Positions 43,547-53,775 of a stretch of 64,000 nucleotides of DNA are shown one piece after another. Made by a program: the position numbers and the translations under genes. How positions within the stretch are numbered: position 1 is the stretch's first letter; each line of letters starts with the position of its first letter. The stretch lies in the NCBI RefSeq assembly GCF_001877785.1, contig NZ_MINN01000096.1, positions 415,889 to 479,888 of the forward strand, given 5' to 3'. The notes below the pieces were generated by a model that saw only the letters and a list, made by a program, of their open reading frames with translations, had not been told where the DNA came from and ran no database searches. Source of the DNA: Rossellomorea aquimaris. GTDB lineage: Bacteria > Bacillota > Bacilli > Bacillales > Bacillaceae_B.

Positions 43547-44299
43547 ATTACAAATAGTCAGCAAGAAACACTGAAGAAAGAATTGCTTCAGCAGCAATCA
43601 CAACTCAATGAACATCTAAAGCGGGACCTTGACAGTCTTCATGATACAAACGAACGTGATAATTCAGGGGAATTGTCCATGTATGACAACCATCCGGCCG
43701 ATATGGGTACGGAACTGTATGAACGCGAGAAGGATTTCGCGATCGATGATCATTCAAAAACAGAATTGAACAAAATCGATCAGGCGTTAAAAGCCATAGA
43801 AGATGGCACTTACGGCAAGTGCCGGGAATGCGGCGGGGAAATTCCTTATGAACGCCTGGAAGTAATCCCGACGACGCTTTATTGCAAAGATCACTCCCCT
43901 GAGCAGTCCAGGGCAGAGGACCGTCCGGTTGAAGAGGATGTGCTTCAGCCGCCTATCGACAATGAATTCAAGCACCGCACCAACGGGAATGTACAGGATG
44001 ATGAAGACAGCTTCCAGGAAGTTGCCCGCTACGGGACTTCGGAAACGCCGTCGGACTTTGAAGGCGAGTACGAAGACTATTCGGAAATGTATCAAGGAGA
44101 TGACTCCTCTGAAGGATTCACCGAGGATTATGAAACCTTTACGGCAACGGATATTGACGGTTCCAACCGCAAGACCTATCCGTCCAAAAAGCATGAAGAA
44201 TATGAAGAAATGCTCGATGACAATGACTTGGAATCTCCAATCGGTGATATCCCTTATAAAGACGGGGACGGTTACGTTTCAAAAAAGAAAAAAGATTAA
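43547..44299 (+). CDS. yteA: YteA family sporulation protein (DksA/TraR zinc finger)
   Basis: 250-aa acidic protein. An N-terminal coiled coil is followed by YDNHPADMGTELYEREKDFA near 48-67 and a DksA/TraR-type zinc finger, CRECGGEIPYERLEVIP then YCKDH, near 94-118, with Cys, Cys, Cys and His/Asp as likely ligands. The rest is acidic and probably disordered. TTG at 43547 is chosen, since B. subtilis YteA starts at the matching position and AAGGA lies 10 bases upstream; the ATG at 43526 has no site. Role unknown, annotated as sporulation-linked. Confidence 0.85.
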   Translation: MTNSQQETLKKELLQQQSQLNEHLKRDLDSLHDTNERDNSGELSMYDNHPADMGTELYEREKDFAIDDHSKTELNKIDQALKAIEDGTYGKCRECGGEIPYERLEVIPTTLYCKDHSPEQSRAEDRPVEEDVLQPPIDNEFKHRTNGNVQDDEDSFQEVARYGTSETPSDFEGEYEDYSEMYQGDDSSEGFTEDYETFTATDIDGSNRKTYPSKKHEEYEEMLDDNDLESPIGDIPYKDGDGYVSKKKKD

Positions 44300-44303
44300 T
44301 TAT

Positions 44304-44342
44304 AAAAAACCAAGGCTATGTCATAATAGCCTTGGTTTTTTT
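44304..44342. terminator. two-way terminator
   Basis: AACCAAGGCTAT pairs with ATAGCCTTGGTT, with A run before and T run after. Confidence 0.88.
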
Positions 44343-44343
44343 A

Positions 44344-44538
44344 TTAGCAGCCTTCCCGCGCTGAATTTTCACCGTTTAAATTTTCTTCAACTCTGGATAG
44401 ACTCTTTAACGCCTCTCTTTCTATTTCTGCTATGCGCTCCTCATACCTTGTCTCTCTTTTTTTAAAATTGAACCATAATCCGCATAACAAAAACAATAAT
44501 AAGATGACGGCAGATGCCAGCCATGTAGTGATAGTCAT
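44344..44538 (-). CDS. small single-helix membrane protein, unknown
   Basis: 64 aa: one hydrophobic helix near the N-terminus (TWLASAVILLLFLLCGLWF) followed by a charged helix with a coiled-coil pattern (RYEERIAEIEREALKSLSRV). AGGAGAA precedes the ATG. I do not recognise a family. It lies between yteA and the LCP gene and ends at the shared terminator, which supports it being expressed. Confidence 0.6.
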   Translation of the reverse strand: MTITTWLASAVILLLFLLCGLWFNFKKRETRYEERIAEIEREALKSLSRVEENLNGENSAREGC

Positions 44539-44612
44539 CTATACCTTCTCCTATTTCACAATTTTTTGATCAGACTGCATTCCATTAATTATAGTCTTGA
44601 CCCATATCTTCA

Positions 44613-46055
44613 TCAGCGGTTTTTCTGATCATTTTCATACAGTTCTTCCACCTTGATAGCTGCATAGCCTCTTCCTTCAATCCACTTGACATGAACTCTG
44701 TAATTCTCTGTCTGAGTTTTATTCGTTACAGTAGCCATGACATTATTCATTCCTTTACCTTCCACCCACCAAAGAATCATATCGTCCCTTGTTAAATTAG
44801 CTCCTTTGGCTATTGCTTCAGTCATTTCTTCCCAATCCAGTGACCCCTCATCAAACGTAACCTTTGTATGATTTGTTTGCCTTGTAGGGACCGGCTTCCA
44901 ATCTTCTTTGATGACCCTTTTTACATTGGGCTGATTACCGGTTTCATTTGAATTTTTGTCTGTATCTTTTTCCTCAGCTTCATTCTTGGCTGTTTCATAA
45001 GATCTCTCTGTTTCAGGATCTTGATCTTTCATTTCGGTATCTTGATCACTTTTAGATCGGTTCGTTTCATGAGTTGCTGCCCCAAGATCCCCAGATTTCT
45101 TATTATTTTCAGCATTTTTCTTTATTTTTGAACGATTTTGATCTGCCTCATCATTTGATATCAGTTCTAAATGTTTTTTCAGCCTGAGTGAAATAGTGTT
45201 GAGGTTCTTTTTATCCGGCATGTAATAATAAGTGCCTTTAAAGGTTTTGTCTTTACCTTCTATTTTGTGAGCTTCCATGGTTTCCCTGGCACTCTTGTAA
45301 TTTGCTTGAATATTCCACATTTCAATCGGATTCATGTTTGTCTTCACATTATGTTGGATAACATCGATGATTTCACCGAATTTTGTAACGGATTCTATAC
45401 TTTCCCCTTTCTGCATCAGCGCTTCAATAACTTGACGCTGACGTTTCTGACGACCAAAGTCTCCCCTGGGGTCCTTTTTCCTCATCCGGGCGTAAATCAA
45501 TGCTTCTTTGCCGTCCAGCTTAATCTCGCCTTTCGGGAAGTGTACATGCTTATCCGTAAACTCTATATCGTTGTTCACTTCAACTCCTCCGTAAGCATTG
45601 ACGATTCCCTCAAAGCCCTTCATGTTCACTTCGATGAAATAATCGACAGGCACATCAAGGAGTTTCTCCACAGACTTGATTGTTTCTGCGGGGCCGCCGA
45701 TTTGATAAGAGCTGTTGATTTTATCCAAACCTCCATCAATCTTTAAGTGCGTATCCCGCGGAATACTGACCATTTCGATTGATTTTGACTGGGGGTTAAG
45801 GGTCATCAGGACCATTGTATCGGCTCTTCCACCCTCTTCACCCGAGCGGGTATCCACTCCCATCAAAAGGATGGAGATGGGATCTCCATCGGTCAGGCTC
45901 AGGTCGTCCACACGCGCCTGGTATTTTTCTTTATGTTCAATGTCTTCGTTCATGCTTGCTCCTGTCGAAGTGACAAATTGGAATGTAAAACTCACCAGGG
46001 TTAAAATGAATACCGTCAGTGAGGTTAATGTGATCAACAATACTTTTTTACCCAT
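44613..46055 (-). CDS. LytR-CpsA-Psr protein with C-terminal DUF1510-like domain
   Basis: 480-aa membrane-anchored protein. One helix is at 4-28, then the LCP catalytic domain at about 57-215 (LLMGVDTRSGEEGGRADTMV, SIPRDTHLKI, RMRKKDPRGDFGRQKRQRQV), with the Arg/Asp residues that bind polyprenyl pyrophosphate. LCP proteins transfer wall polymers from lipid carrier to peptidoglycan. A polar Lys/Glu/Asn linker (about 300-380) leads to a C-terminal domain (385-472: EDWKPVPT, DEGSLDWEEM, YRVHVKWIEG) that resembles DUF1510 as in YrrS. The ATG at 46055 follows AAGGAGG; the longer frame is rejected. It lies 28 bp downstream of a glycosyltransferase gene. Confidence 0.85.
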   Translation of the reverse strand: MGKKVLLITLTSLTVFILTLVSFTFQFVTSTGASMNEDIEHKEKYQARVDDLSLTDGDPISILLMGVDTRSGEEGGRADTMVLMTLNPQSKSIEMVSIPRDTHLKIDGGLDKINSSYQIGGPAETIKSVEKLLDVPVDYFIEVNMKGFEGIVNAYGGVEVNNDIEFTDKHVHFPKGEIKLDGKEALIYARMRKKDPRGDFGRQKRQRQVIEALMQKGESIESVTKFGEIIDVIQHNVKTNMNPIEMWNIQANYKSARETMEAHKIEGKDKTFKGTYYYMPDKKNLNTISLRLKKHLELISNDEADQNRSKIKKNAENNKKSGDLGAATHETNRSKSDQDTEMKDQDPETERSYETAKNEAEEKDTDKNSNETGNQPNVKRVIKEDWKPVPTRQTNHTKVTFDEGSLDWEEMTEAIAKGANLTRDDMILWWVEGKGMNNVMATVTNKTQTENYRVHVKWIEGRGYAAIKVEELYENDQKNR

Positions 46056-46083
46056 TGCTCCTCCTTCAATCATGGTCCTTCTT

Positions 46084-47481
46084 TTATGCAGCAGATTCTG
46101 TCTCTTCCTCCCCATACTTTCTACCTGTCCTCGATACTTTGTTCCACTTTTGGTTGAAGAAATATGAAATACTTCCAAACATGACAAAATACATTGTGAC
46201 GAATCGGTAGATGAAAATGTCGAAAAGAATGGCCCCCATGATTCTGAAACTGTCTTTTATGGAGAACGTAAATCCATAATGCTTACCCTGTCTGATTGCT
46301 GCGACATCATAAATTACTCCGAACACAAAAATCCAAAACATATAGAAAAACATATAGTTCAAATATGTATTTTGCGGATCATAGATCATATTGACAATTA
46401 CAATCCCTGTCATGATGTATGAAGCAATCGTCCCCACGAGGAATGCCTCGAAGATATAAAAGAAAGATACTGCTTTGGTAAACAGGGTTTTTCCGAAAAA
46501 TGAACTGAAATGTATGACACAGTCTATATACGCCTTTTGCCAGCGCACACGCTGCTTTGTCAAATCCCGCCAAGTCTCCGGCAGCTCTGTGTATCCGACC
46601 GCGTCCGAAATAAAACGAATCTTTTTCTTTTTATCTTTTGCGATCAATCGATGGATCCGCAAGGTGATGTCGATGTCTTCACCTATCGTGTTCCGGTAGC
46701 CTCCAACATCAAGGAGAACCTGTTTTCTAAAAATGCCGAAAGCCCCCGATATGACAGCCAACGCTTTAAATCGGACCAGAGAGAGCTTGGAAATATAGAA
46801 TGCTTTCAGAAAATCCAGTACCTGCACACGCAGCAGCATATTGGCATGTTTCAAAGACAACCGTTTAGATGAATCATTCGGCTTTGTCTGAAGGACATGG
46901 ACCATCCCCCCGGCAGCGACAACATGGTCGTCTTTAAATGTATCGTTAACAGCATGCAGTGCATCCCGGTCCAAAATCGTGTCGGCATCCAATGTGATGG
47001 TGATTTCATGCAAGGAATAGTCGATTCCGGCATTCAAGGCGTCCGCTTTTCCTCCATTCTTCTTATCAATGACATATACATGCGGATACAGCCTGGATCG
47101 GTAGATTTGTTTGACTTCTTGATATTCCAATTTACCGGCAGGCTTCATGGAATAGTGCTCCAGCTCCAGTAATCGATGCAGATCATCCATCGTATCGTCG
47201 GTTGAACCATCATTGATATAAATGATTTCCAGTTCTCTATAAGGCAGTGACGACATATTCCGGACCGAGGTTTCTACTATCCCGGTTTCGTTATAGCAAG
47301 GAATCAATATACTCAACCCATGCTCCTCTTCATGCCCATGCTTGATCATCCATTCCTTGATTGCGGGATTTCGTTTAGACCTTTCATCATCGTCCCTGAA
47401 AAACGGCAGGCAATGGTATAAATGAAGTACAGGAAAGGTGACACTTAGAATGAAAAATACGGTGATCAATATGTCCAACAT
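46084..47481 (-). CDS. family 2 membrane glycosyltransferase
   Basis: 465-aa processive-type glycosyltransferase, like poly-N-acetylglucosamine or hyaluronan synthases (PgaC/IcaA/BcsA fold). One N-terminal helix, then the GT2 domain with LSILIPCYNE, IYINDGSTDD, ITLDADT (DxD), GGMVHV and the product-binding QRVRW, followed by four C-terminal helices. The ATG at 47481 follows AAGGAG; 20 codons of upstream frame overlap a terminator and are ignored. It forms an operon with the LCP gene, suggesting a surface polysaccharide made here and attached or exported with LCP help. The sugar is not predictable. Confidence 0.82.
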   Translation of the reverse strand: MLDILITVFFILSVTFPVLHLYHCLPFFRDDDERSKRNPAIKEWMIKHGHEEEHGLSILIPCYNETGIVETSVRNMSSLPYRELEIIYINDGSTDDTMDDLHRLLELEHYSMKPAGKLEYQEVKQIYRSRLYPHVYVIDKKNGGKADALNAGIDYSLHEITITLDADTILDRDALHAVNDTFKDDHVVAAGGMVHVLQTKPNDSSKRLSLKHANMLLRVQVLDFLKAFYISKLSLVRFKALAVISGAFGIFRKQVLLDVGGYRNTIGEDIDITLRIHRLIAKDKKKKIRFISDAVGYTELPETWRDLTKQRVRWQKAYIDCVIHFSSFFGKTLFTKAVSFFYIFEAFLVGTIASYIMTGIVIVNMIYDPQNTYLNYMFFYMFWIFVFGVIYDVAAIRQGKHYGFTFSIKDSFRIMGAILFDIFIYRFVTMYFVMFGSISYFFNQKWNKVSRTGRKYGEEETESAA

Positions 47482-47496
47482 GTCCACTCCTTCTAT

Positions 47497-47528
47497 AAAA
47501 ATAAAAAGTCCCCCGACAGTGGAGGACT
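47497..47528 (-). terminator. terminator directly ahead of the glycosyltransferase ribosome site
   Basis: AGTCCTCC pairs with GGGGGACT around ACTGTC, then TTTTTATTTTT, ending about 10 bases before AAGGAG. It is either the distal terminator of the glg operon (about 190 bp after glgP) or an attenuator for the glycosyltransferase-LCP operon. Confidence 0.75.
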
Positions 47529-47714
47529 CGCTTTTACTCATTATTTAAAATAATAACACAGGGTATACATCTTCAAATACAGTCGAATTGTTCAATTAGA
47601 CGTTCTTTTTATCTAGTATAAAATAATTACTTGACAGAATAGTTTTCCTGTTCCCGCTTACAAAACAGGTCCTTTACTGCAATTACATTCTCCTATCAAG
47701 GAAGGTTCCCGACT

Positions 47715-50120
47715 CTATCTCATTAAGCTCCCCTGTCCGATCTTCCAAATATCCCCGGCATATTCTTCGATCGTACGGTCACTCGAGAAATAGCCCGAAT
47801 TCGTGATGTTGTAAAGGCACATGCGCGACCATTCTTTCCTGTTTGCATAGGCCTTGCCGGCTTCTTCCTGAATTCCCGCATAGGAATCGAAGTCACGAAG
47901 GACAAAGAACTGATCGTTTTCCCCCAAAAGAGAATCATAGATCGTTTCAAAATGGTCGTCCGCTCCCGGCAGCGTATCATCTATCAGCTGGTTCAGCACC
48001 TTCTTGATACGCGGGTCATGATGATAATATTCCATTGCGTAGTAGCCGCCCTGCTTCTGATAATTCATGACTTCCTCCGCCGTCAGGCCGAAGATGAAAA
48101 TATTGTCCTCCCCGACCTGCTCGAGGATTTCGATATTCGCTCCGTCAAGTGTGCCCAGCGTGATTGCACCATTCATCATGAATTTCATATTGCCCGTACC
48201 TGAGGCCTCTTTGCTGGCAGTTGAAATCTGCTGTGACAAATCAGCGGCAGGGATGATTTCCTCGGCCAGTGACACCCGGTAATTTTCCATAAAGACGACC
48301 TTGATCCGCCCCTTTACTGCAGGATGATCATTGACGAGGTCCGCTACTGAATGAATGAGCTTGATAATTTTTTTGGCATAGTAATAACCGGGTGATGCCT
48401 TCGCCCCAAAGATAAATGTCCTTGGATGGAAATCAAAATGGGGATCCTCCAGGCACTTGTTATATAAATGAAGGATATGAAGCACATTCAACAGCTGACG
48501 CTTGTAAGCATGAAGCCTCTTTACCTGGATATCGAAAATCGAATCGGTATCGACCTTCATCCCATTGTTCTCATAGATGCGCCTGGCCAGCCTCTCTTTG
48601 TTCAGCTGTTTCACTTTATACAGATCTTCCAGCAGTGATGAGTCTTCCCGGTATTTTTCGAGGTCTTTCAGTTTACCCGGCTGATGGATCCAATCGGTTC
48701 CGATTGCCGAGGTGATCAGCTTCGATAACGGCTGGTTGCTGCCCAGGAGCCATCTTCTGTGTGTGATCCCATTGGTTTTGCTATTGAATTTATCGGGATA
48801 ATATTGATAAAACAAATTCATTTCCCTTTGCTTCAGGATTTCAGTATGGATCTTGGCTACACCGTTGACGCTGAAACTACCGACAATCGCGAGATGTGCC
48901 ATCTTCACTTCTCCGTGAGAAATAATGGCCATGTCCTCGATCCGCTTCCAGTCACCGGAATAATTCTCCCATAACTCTTTACAGAACCGCTCATTGATTT
49001 CGTTGACGATCATAAACACTCTTGGAAGCAGCGGCTGGAAAATACGGACCGGCCATTTCTCCAATGCTTCAGAAAGGGTCGTGTGATTCGTATAGGCAAA
49101 TGTCTTCGTCGTTACATTCCATGCCTCTTCCCAGTCAAATTCATATTCATCCACAAGGACGCGCATGAGTTCAGGTATGGCAAGCACCGGGTGTGTATCA
49201 TTGATATGGATCGATACGTATTCATGAAGATCCTTTAAATCTCCGTATCTGTAAATATACGAATCTATGATGGAGCGGATACTTGCCGATACCAGGAAAT
49301 ACTGCTGCTTCAACCGGAGGATCTTTCCTTCGTCATGGGTGTCATCGGGATAGAGAAATTCAGTGATTGCCTCTGTTTCCCGCTTATATTTCATGAGATC
49401 CTTCCCTGCCTTATAAGCAGCAGGTTCCGCACTCCATAACCGGAGGGTATTCACTGTCGACGTTTCATGACCTACCACAGGCATATCGTAAGGAACGGCT
49501 GATACGAGTTCGGCATCAACATGCCTGAACTTCAGTACGTCATTCTCCGAATAGGATTCGACTTTTCCCCAAAAAGGGACCTCAACCGTCAAATCAGACT
49601 TCCTCACTTCCCATACATGGCCGTGACGAAGCCACTGCTCTGGAAGCTCCATTTGAAAGCCGTTGACGATTTTCTGTTCAAACAATCCATGTTTATAGCG
49701 GATGCCATACCCGTGACCAGGGAGATTGAGAGATGCCAGGGAATCGAGGAAACATGCAGCCAGGCGGCCGAGTCCCCCGTTCCCGAGGCCCGCATCATGT
49801 TCGATTTCTTCAATATCGGCTAGATCGATTCCAAGATCCTTCAAGCCCTTGTCGACTACCTCATAGATCCCAAGGTTCATCAAATTCTGTCTCAGGAGAC
49901 GGCCGAGGAGGAATTCAATCGATAAATAATACACCTGCTTCTGCTTATTGAAACGATACTGCTCATTTGTGTGGATCCAGTTCATACTGATGTGTTCCCT
50001 GATCAAATGGCCGAGGGTGAAGAATTGATCCTGGGGGGTGGACTCAGGAAATGTCTTTCCGTACATCATTTCAAGTTTCTTCAGAAACATTTCTTTGAAT
50101 TCATTGTGATCAGAAAACAT
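47715..50120 (-). CDS. glgP: glycogen phosphorylase
   Basis: 801 aa. Releases glucose-1-phosphate from glycogen using pyridoxal phosphate. The PLP-lysine site EASGTGNMKFMMNGA is near residue 640 and the glycine-rich active-site segment GLGNGGLGRLAAC near 112. The ATG at 50120 follows AGGAG; the longer frame lacks a site. It overlaps the glgA end by 11 bases and is the last gene of glgBCDAP. Confidence 0.97.
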   Translation of the reverse strand: MFSDHNEFKEMFLKKLEMMYGKTFPESTPQDQFFTLGHLIREHISMNWIHTNEQYRFNKQKQVYYLSIEFLLGRLLRQNLMNLGIYEVVDKGLKDLGIDLADIEEIEHDAGLGNGGLGRLAACFLDSLASLNLPGHGYGIRYKHGLFEQKIVNGFQMELPEQWLRHGHVWEVRKSDLTVEVPFWGKVESYSENDVLKFRHVDAELVSAVPYDMPVVGHETSTVNTLRLWSAEPAAYKAGKDLMKYKRETEAITEFLYPDDTHDEGKILRLKQQYFLVSASIRSIIDSYIYRYGDLKDLHEYVSIHINDTHPVLAIPELMRVLVDEYEFDWEEAWNVTTKTFAYTNHTTLSEALEKWPVRIFQPLLPRVFMIVNEINERFCKELWENYSGDWKRIEDMAIISHGEVKMAHLAIVGSFSVNGVAKIHTEILKQREMNLFYQYYPDKFNSKTNGITHRRWLLGSNQPLSKLITSAIGTDWIHQPGKLKDLEKYREDSSLLEDLYKVKQLNKERLARRIYENNGMKVDTDSIFDIQVKRLHAYKRQLLNVLHILHLYNKCLEDPHFDFHPRTFIFGAKASPGYYYAKKIIKLIHSVADLVNDHPAVKGRIKVVFMENYRVSLAEEIIPAADLSQQISTASKEASGTGNMKFMMNGAITLGTLDGANIEILEQVGEDNIFIFGLTAEEVMNYQKQGGYYAMEYYHHDPRIKKVLNQLIDDTLPGADDHFETIYDSLLGENDQFFVLRDFDSYAGIQEEAGKAYANRKEWSRMCLYNITNSGYFSSDRTIEEYAGDIWKIGQGSLMR

Positions 50121-51555
50121 GGCTTTCACTCCTCGATACAAGGTCGGCATATAATTGGTTGTATTTGAAGGCCGATTGCGCCCAACTATAATCTTTATTC
50201 ATGGCAGTCCGTACGATATGCTTCCATGTATCCCTTTCATCATTGTAAAACCGCAGTGCCCTTTGGTACGTATGGAGCATGTCATGCGCATTGAAATTCT
50301 TAAAGGAGAAGCCGTTCCCCGACTCCGTCTCTTCGTTATATGACTGGACGGTATCGTTCAGTCCGCCCGTTTCCCTTACCAGCGGCAGCGCCCCGTACCG
50401 CAGCGCGATCAGCTGTCCGAGTCCGCACGGTTCAAATTTAGACGGCATCAGGAAGAGGTCCGATGCTGCATATATTTCTTTTGCAAATTCCTCATTGAAT
50501 CCGATCGTCACCCTTACTTTATCGGGATACTGCGATTCCATCTCGCGGAAAAATTGTTCAAACTCCCAGTCCCCAGTCCCAAGTAGAACAAATTGAACAT
50601 TCTCCCGGATCATTTCATGAAACACACCCCTGACCAACTCGAGTCCCTTTTGTACAGTCAAACGGGAAATGATTGAAACAACCGGGATATCTTCATTCAC
50701 TTCAAGATTCAGTTTCTCCTGGAGTCCACGCTTTGTATCTATTTTGCCCTGCAGATTTGCGCTCCTGTAAGGAAATCCTCCTTCTTCAGGATTGTACACC
50801 TCATCATCGATCCCATTCAGGATGCCTTCAAGCTGACCGTATCGCAGCCTTAAGATGCCGTGGAGCCTTTCACCGTAATAAGGGGTCAATATTTCATCTT
50901 TATAGGTCGGGCTTACGGTGGTGATATAATCCGAAGAAATCAAAGCACCCTTCATGAAATTGATGCTGCCGTAAAACTCAAGGTACTCAGGGTGGAAATA
51001 ACGCCCTGGTATACCCAGCAAGTCTGTCATCACAGACTCCGGAAAGATTCCCTGAAACTGAAGGTTATGGATGGTAAAGATACTCCGGATGAACGCATAC
51101 CCAGGTTTATCCTGGTACTCCGTCCTTAAAAGGAACGGTACCATCCCGGTATGCCAGTCATGGCAATGAATCACATCCGGATAGAAATCGATGGCCTCGA
51201 TGGCATCCAGCACTGCTCTCGTAAAGAACGAAAACCGCTCGCCGTCATCGAAATAACCATACATGCGGTCACGATTAAAGTAATACTCGTTATCCACAAA
51301 GTAATATGTAACCCCGTCATGATGGAGCTCTTCAATCCCGCAATATTGATTCCTCCATCCGACGGAAACAAAAAACTCTTTCTTCTTCTTCATCTTTGCG
51401 CGGAATTCCCGGGGAATCCCCCCATACTTCGGGAGAATGACCCGTATATCCGTCCCCAGGCTCCGCAGCTCTTTCGGAAGGGCGCCGGCAACGTCCGCCA
51501 ATCCCCCTGATTTAACAAAAGGCACACATTCAGAAACTGTAAACAATACTTTCAC
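50110..51555 (-). CDS. glgA: glycogen synthase
   Basis: 481-aa GT5 ADP-glucose transferase that elongates glycogen. The KSGGLADVAGALPK substrate loop is at 16-29, HCHDWHTGMVP near 130-140, and the C-terminal PSKFEPCGLGQLIALRYG near 369-386. The start is GTG, overlapping the glgD stop as GTGA, so its translation depends on glgD. Confidence 0.97.
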   Translation of the reverse strand: MKVLFTVSECVPFVKSGGLADVAGALPKELRSLGTDIRVILPKYGGIPREFRAKMKKKKEFFVSVGWRNQYCGIEELHHDGVTYYFVDNEYYFNRDRMYGYFDDGERFSFFTRAVLDAIEAIDFYPDVIHCHDWHTGMVPFLLRTEYQDKPGYAFIRSIFTIHNLQFQGIFPESVMTDLLGIPGRYFHPEYLEFYGSINFMKGALISSDYITTVSPTYKDEILTPYYGERLHGILRLRYGQLEGILNGIDDEVYNPEEGGFPYRSANLQGKIDTKRGLQEKLNLEVNEDIPVVSIISRLTVQKGLELVRGVFHEMIRENVQFVLLGTGDWEFEQFFREMESQYPDKVRVTIGFNEEFAKEIYAASDLFLMPSKFEPCGLGQLIALRYGALPLVRETGGLNDTVQSYNEETESGNGFSFKNFNAHDMLHTYQRALRFYNDERDTWKHIVRTAMNKDYSWAQSAFKYNQLYADLVSRSESHVF

Positions 51556-52580
51556 GAATTCATCAGCGCTCCTTGAATCATTCCTTTACGGATGACGATG
51601 GGTTGACCGGGCTCTCCAATAAGCTTTACTCCGTCCTCGATCCTCACGTCTTTATCCAGGATGACATTATCTAGTACACAATTATCTCCAATTTGACTCT
51701 TTTGCATAATGATACTGTTTGAAATACTTGTATTCTTTCCTACCTTCACTGCCCGGAACATGGTCGTGTTCCGAACCTTCCCTTCTATATAACAGCCATT
51801 GGCAATGATGCTGTTTTTGACTGAGGCCCCAGATGTGTAGCGGGCAGGGGGTTCATCCTTCACTTTTGTGTATATCGGCATTTCTTTTTTGAACAGCTCT
51901 TTCCAGGATGAGACATCCAAAAGCTTCATACTCGTTTCATAGTACTTTTCAATGCAATCGACTGTTTCAACGAATCCTGCATGTTCATATCCGCAAACCT
52001 TGTAGCCGCTGTCCATGTCTTCCACCACGTCCTTCATGCACGTATAACCCGACTTTTCACGGCCATCGATCAACTCTGTCAACAGCGAGGTTTTCACAAG
52101 ATACATTTCGAGTGACCTCCCTTTATGACGGATTTCAGTGATATCGCAGCCGATCATAGCGTGCCTTTCAAGGACAGGCCGGTAATTGATATTACTTACC
52201 GTATAACAATTGCTGATCAATGCATATTCCTGGCTGCTGCGATGGAAATAATCCAGGTGATGGGCGAAATGATTGAATGAACCGACTCCATCATCCACGG
52301 CATCGAGTCCCGGGGCCGGAAAGAAGAAAAGACCGTCACGCTTACGGTTCAAATCCCAGTTCTTCCCCGAACCAAGATGGTCCATTAATGAGCGATATTG
52401 AAACTTTGGGAAGATCGCTACAGACCCGATATCTGAATTCACCATGTTTGACAATACGAAATCAATCAAGCGGTATCTTCCTGCAATCGGAAGGGCAGCC
52501 ATCGACCGATGTAAGAGCAAATCCTCTAAAGACTGATAATAACTAGTGGCATCTATGACTCCAAGCAATGAATTTTTCAC
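51552..52580 (-). CDS. glgD: glycogen biosynthesis protein GlgD (ADP-glucose pyrophosphorylase beta subunit)
   Basis: 342-aa nucleotidyltransferase-like subunit that pairs with GlgC. It keeps ALPIAGRYRLIDFVLSNMVN but the N-terminal GGXGXRL phosphate loop of active pyrophosphorylases is replaced by LLGVIDATSYYQSLEDLLLH, consistent with a regulatory rather than catalytic role. C-terminal left-handed helix with hexapeptides (NSIIMQKSQIGDNCVLDNVI). The start is GTG after AGGAGG. Confidence 0.93.
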   Translation of the reverse strand: MKNSLLGVIDATSYYQSLEDLLLHRSMAALPIAGRYRLIDFVLSNMVNSDIGSVAIFPKFQYRSLMDHLGSGKNWDLNRKRDGLFFFPAPGLDAVDDGVGSFNHFAHHLDYFHRSSQEYALISNCYTVSNINYRPVLERHAMIGCDITEIRHKGRSLEMYLVKTSLLTELIDGREKSGYTCMKDVVEDMDSGYKVCGYEHAGFVETVDCIEKYYETSMKLLDVSSWKELFKKEMPIYTKVKDEPPARYTSGASVKNSIIANGCYIEGKVRNTTMFRAVKVGKNTSISNSIIMQKSQIGDNCVLDNVILDKDVRIEDGVKLIGEPGQPIVIRKGMIQGALMNS

Positions 52581-52616
52581 GATAAATCCTCCTCTTACGT
52601 TGTACTTTAGAGCTCT

Positions 52617-53774
52617 TTACACTTCTTCCTGCTCAAGCAATGTATCAATGAATGCCTCCGTCACGAGGATCACTTCATCAGATCCCTCTTCCGGCATGAT
52701 GCAGACGCCGTTCGGGACTTTGACATTGGATGGAACAATCGCCTGTTCGATATAGGAATTCTCACCGATCACTGCATCCGGCATGATGACCGAACGTGAG
52801 ATGTGCGCACCCTTTTTAACCGTTGTCCCCTGGAATAATACCGACTTCGAAATCGTTCCTTCAATCGTGCAGCCTTCATTGACGAGCGATCCTTCCACAA
52901 GCGCATCCTCAGAGATATATTGAGGCGGCTCATTCGGATTGACAGAGTACACTCTCCACTCATGATCAAACAGATTCAATTCATTGTCTTCGTCAATCAG
53001 GTCCATATTCGCTTCCCATAAGCTTTTTACCGTTCCGACATCCTTCCAGTAGCCCTTGAACGGATAGGCCATCAGCTTTTTCTTTTCATCGAGCAGCAGC
53101 GGGATCACATCTTTCCCGAAATCATGGCTGGAGTGCGGGTTCCGTTCATCCATTTCCAGGAAGTCCTTCAAGACGGACCAATTAAAGATATAAATACCCA
53201 TGGAAGCGAGGTTGCTTTTCGGATAGGCAGGCTTCTCTTCAAATTCCGTGATCCTCATTTCTTCATTCGTATTCATCAAACCGAACCGGCTTGCCTCGGA
53301 CCAATCCACTTCAATGACAGATATGGACACATCCGCTTTCTTTTCGATATGATAGTCAAGCATTTTACTATAATCCATCTTGTAAATATGATCGCCAGAT
53401 AAAACGAGTACGTACTCAGGGTCATACTGCTCAAGATAATTCATATTTTGATAGATGGCACTTGCCGTCCCGGTATACCAGCGCATCTCGGATGACTCTG
53501 CATACGGAGGCAGAACCGTCACCCCGCCATTTCTGCGGTCGAGATCCCACGCACTTCCTATCCCGATATAGGAGTTTAGAACAAGCGGCTGATACTGTGT
53601 CAGGACCCCCACTGTATCAATTCCTGAGTTCGTGCAGTTGCTCAAAGTGAAATCGATGATGCGGTATTTTCCCCCAAACGGGACGGCAGGCTTCGCAAGG
53701 TTCTTCGTCAAAGAACTCAATCGACTTCCTTTACCGCCAGCTAATAACATGGCCACACATCTTCCCTTTGCCAT
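52617..53774 (-). CDS. glgC: glucose-1-phosphate adenylyltransferase
   Basis: 385 aa. Makes ADP-glucose from glucose-1-phosphate and ATP. Phosphate loop [20 protein letters not shown] near 7-26, then [31 protein letters not shown] near 124-134, and a C-terminal hexapeptide helix. The ATG at 53774 follows AAGGGGAG; an ATG six codons upstream lacks a site. Only one base separates it from the glgB stop. Confidence 0.97.
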   Translation of the reverse strand: MAKGRCVAMLLAGGKGSRLSSLTKNLAKPAVPFGGKYRIIDFTLSNCTNSGIDTVGVLTQYQPLVLNSYIGIGSAWDLDRRNGGVTVLPPYAESSEMRWYTGTASAIYQNMNYLEQYDPEYVLVLSGDHIYKMDYSKMLDYHIEKKADVSISVIEVDWSEASRFGLMNTNEEMRITEFEEKPAYPKSNLASMGIYIFNWSVLKDFLEMDERNPHSSHDFGKDVIPLLLDEKKKLMAYPFKGYWKDVGTVKSLWEANMDLIDEDNELNLFDHEWRVYSVNPNEPPQYISEDALVEGSLVNEGCTIEGTISKSVLFQGTTVKKGAHISRSVIMPDAVIGENSYIEQAIVPSNVKVPNGVCIMPEEGSDEVILVTEAFIDTLLEQEEV

Positions 53775-53775
53775 T

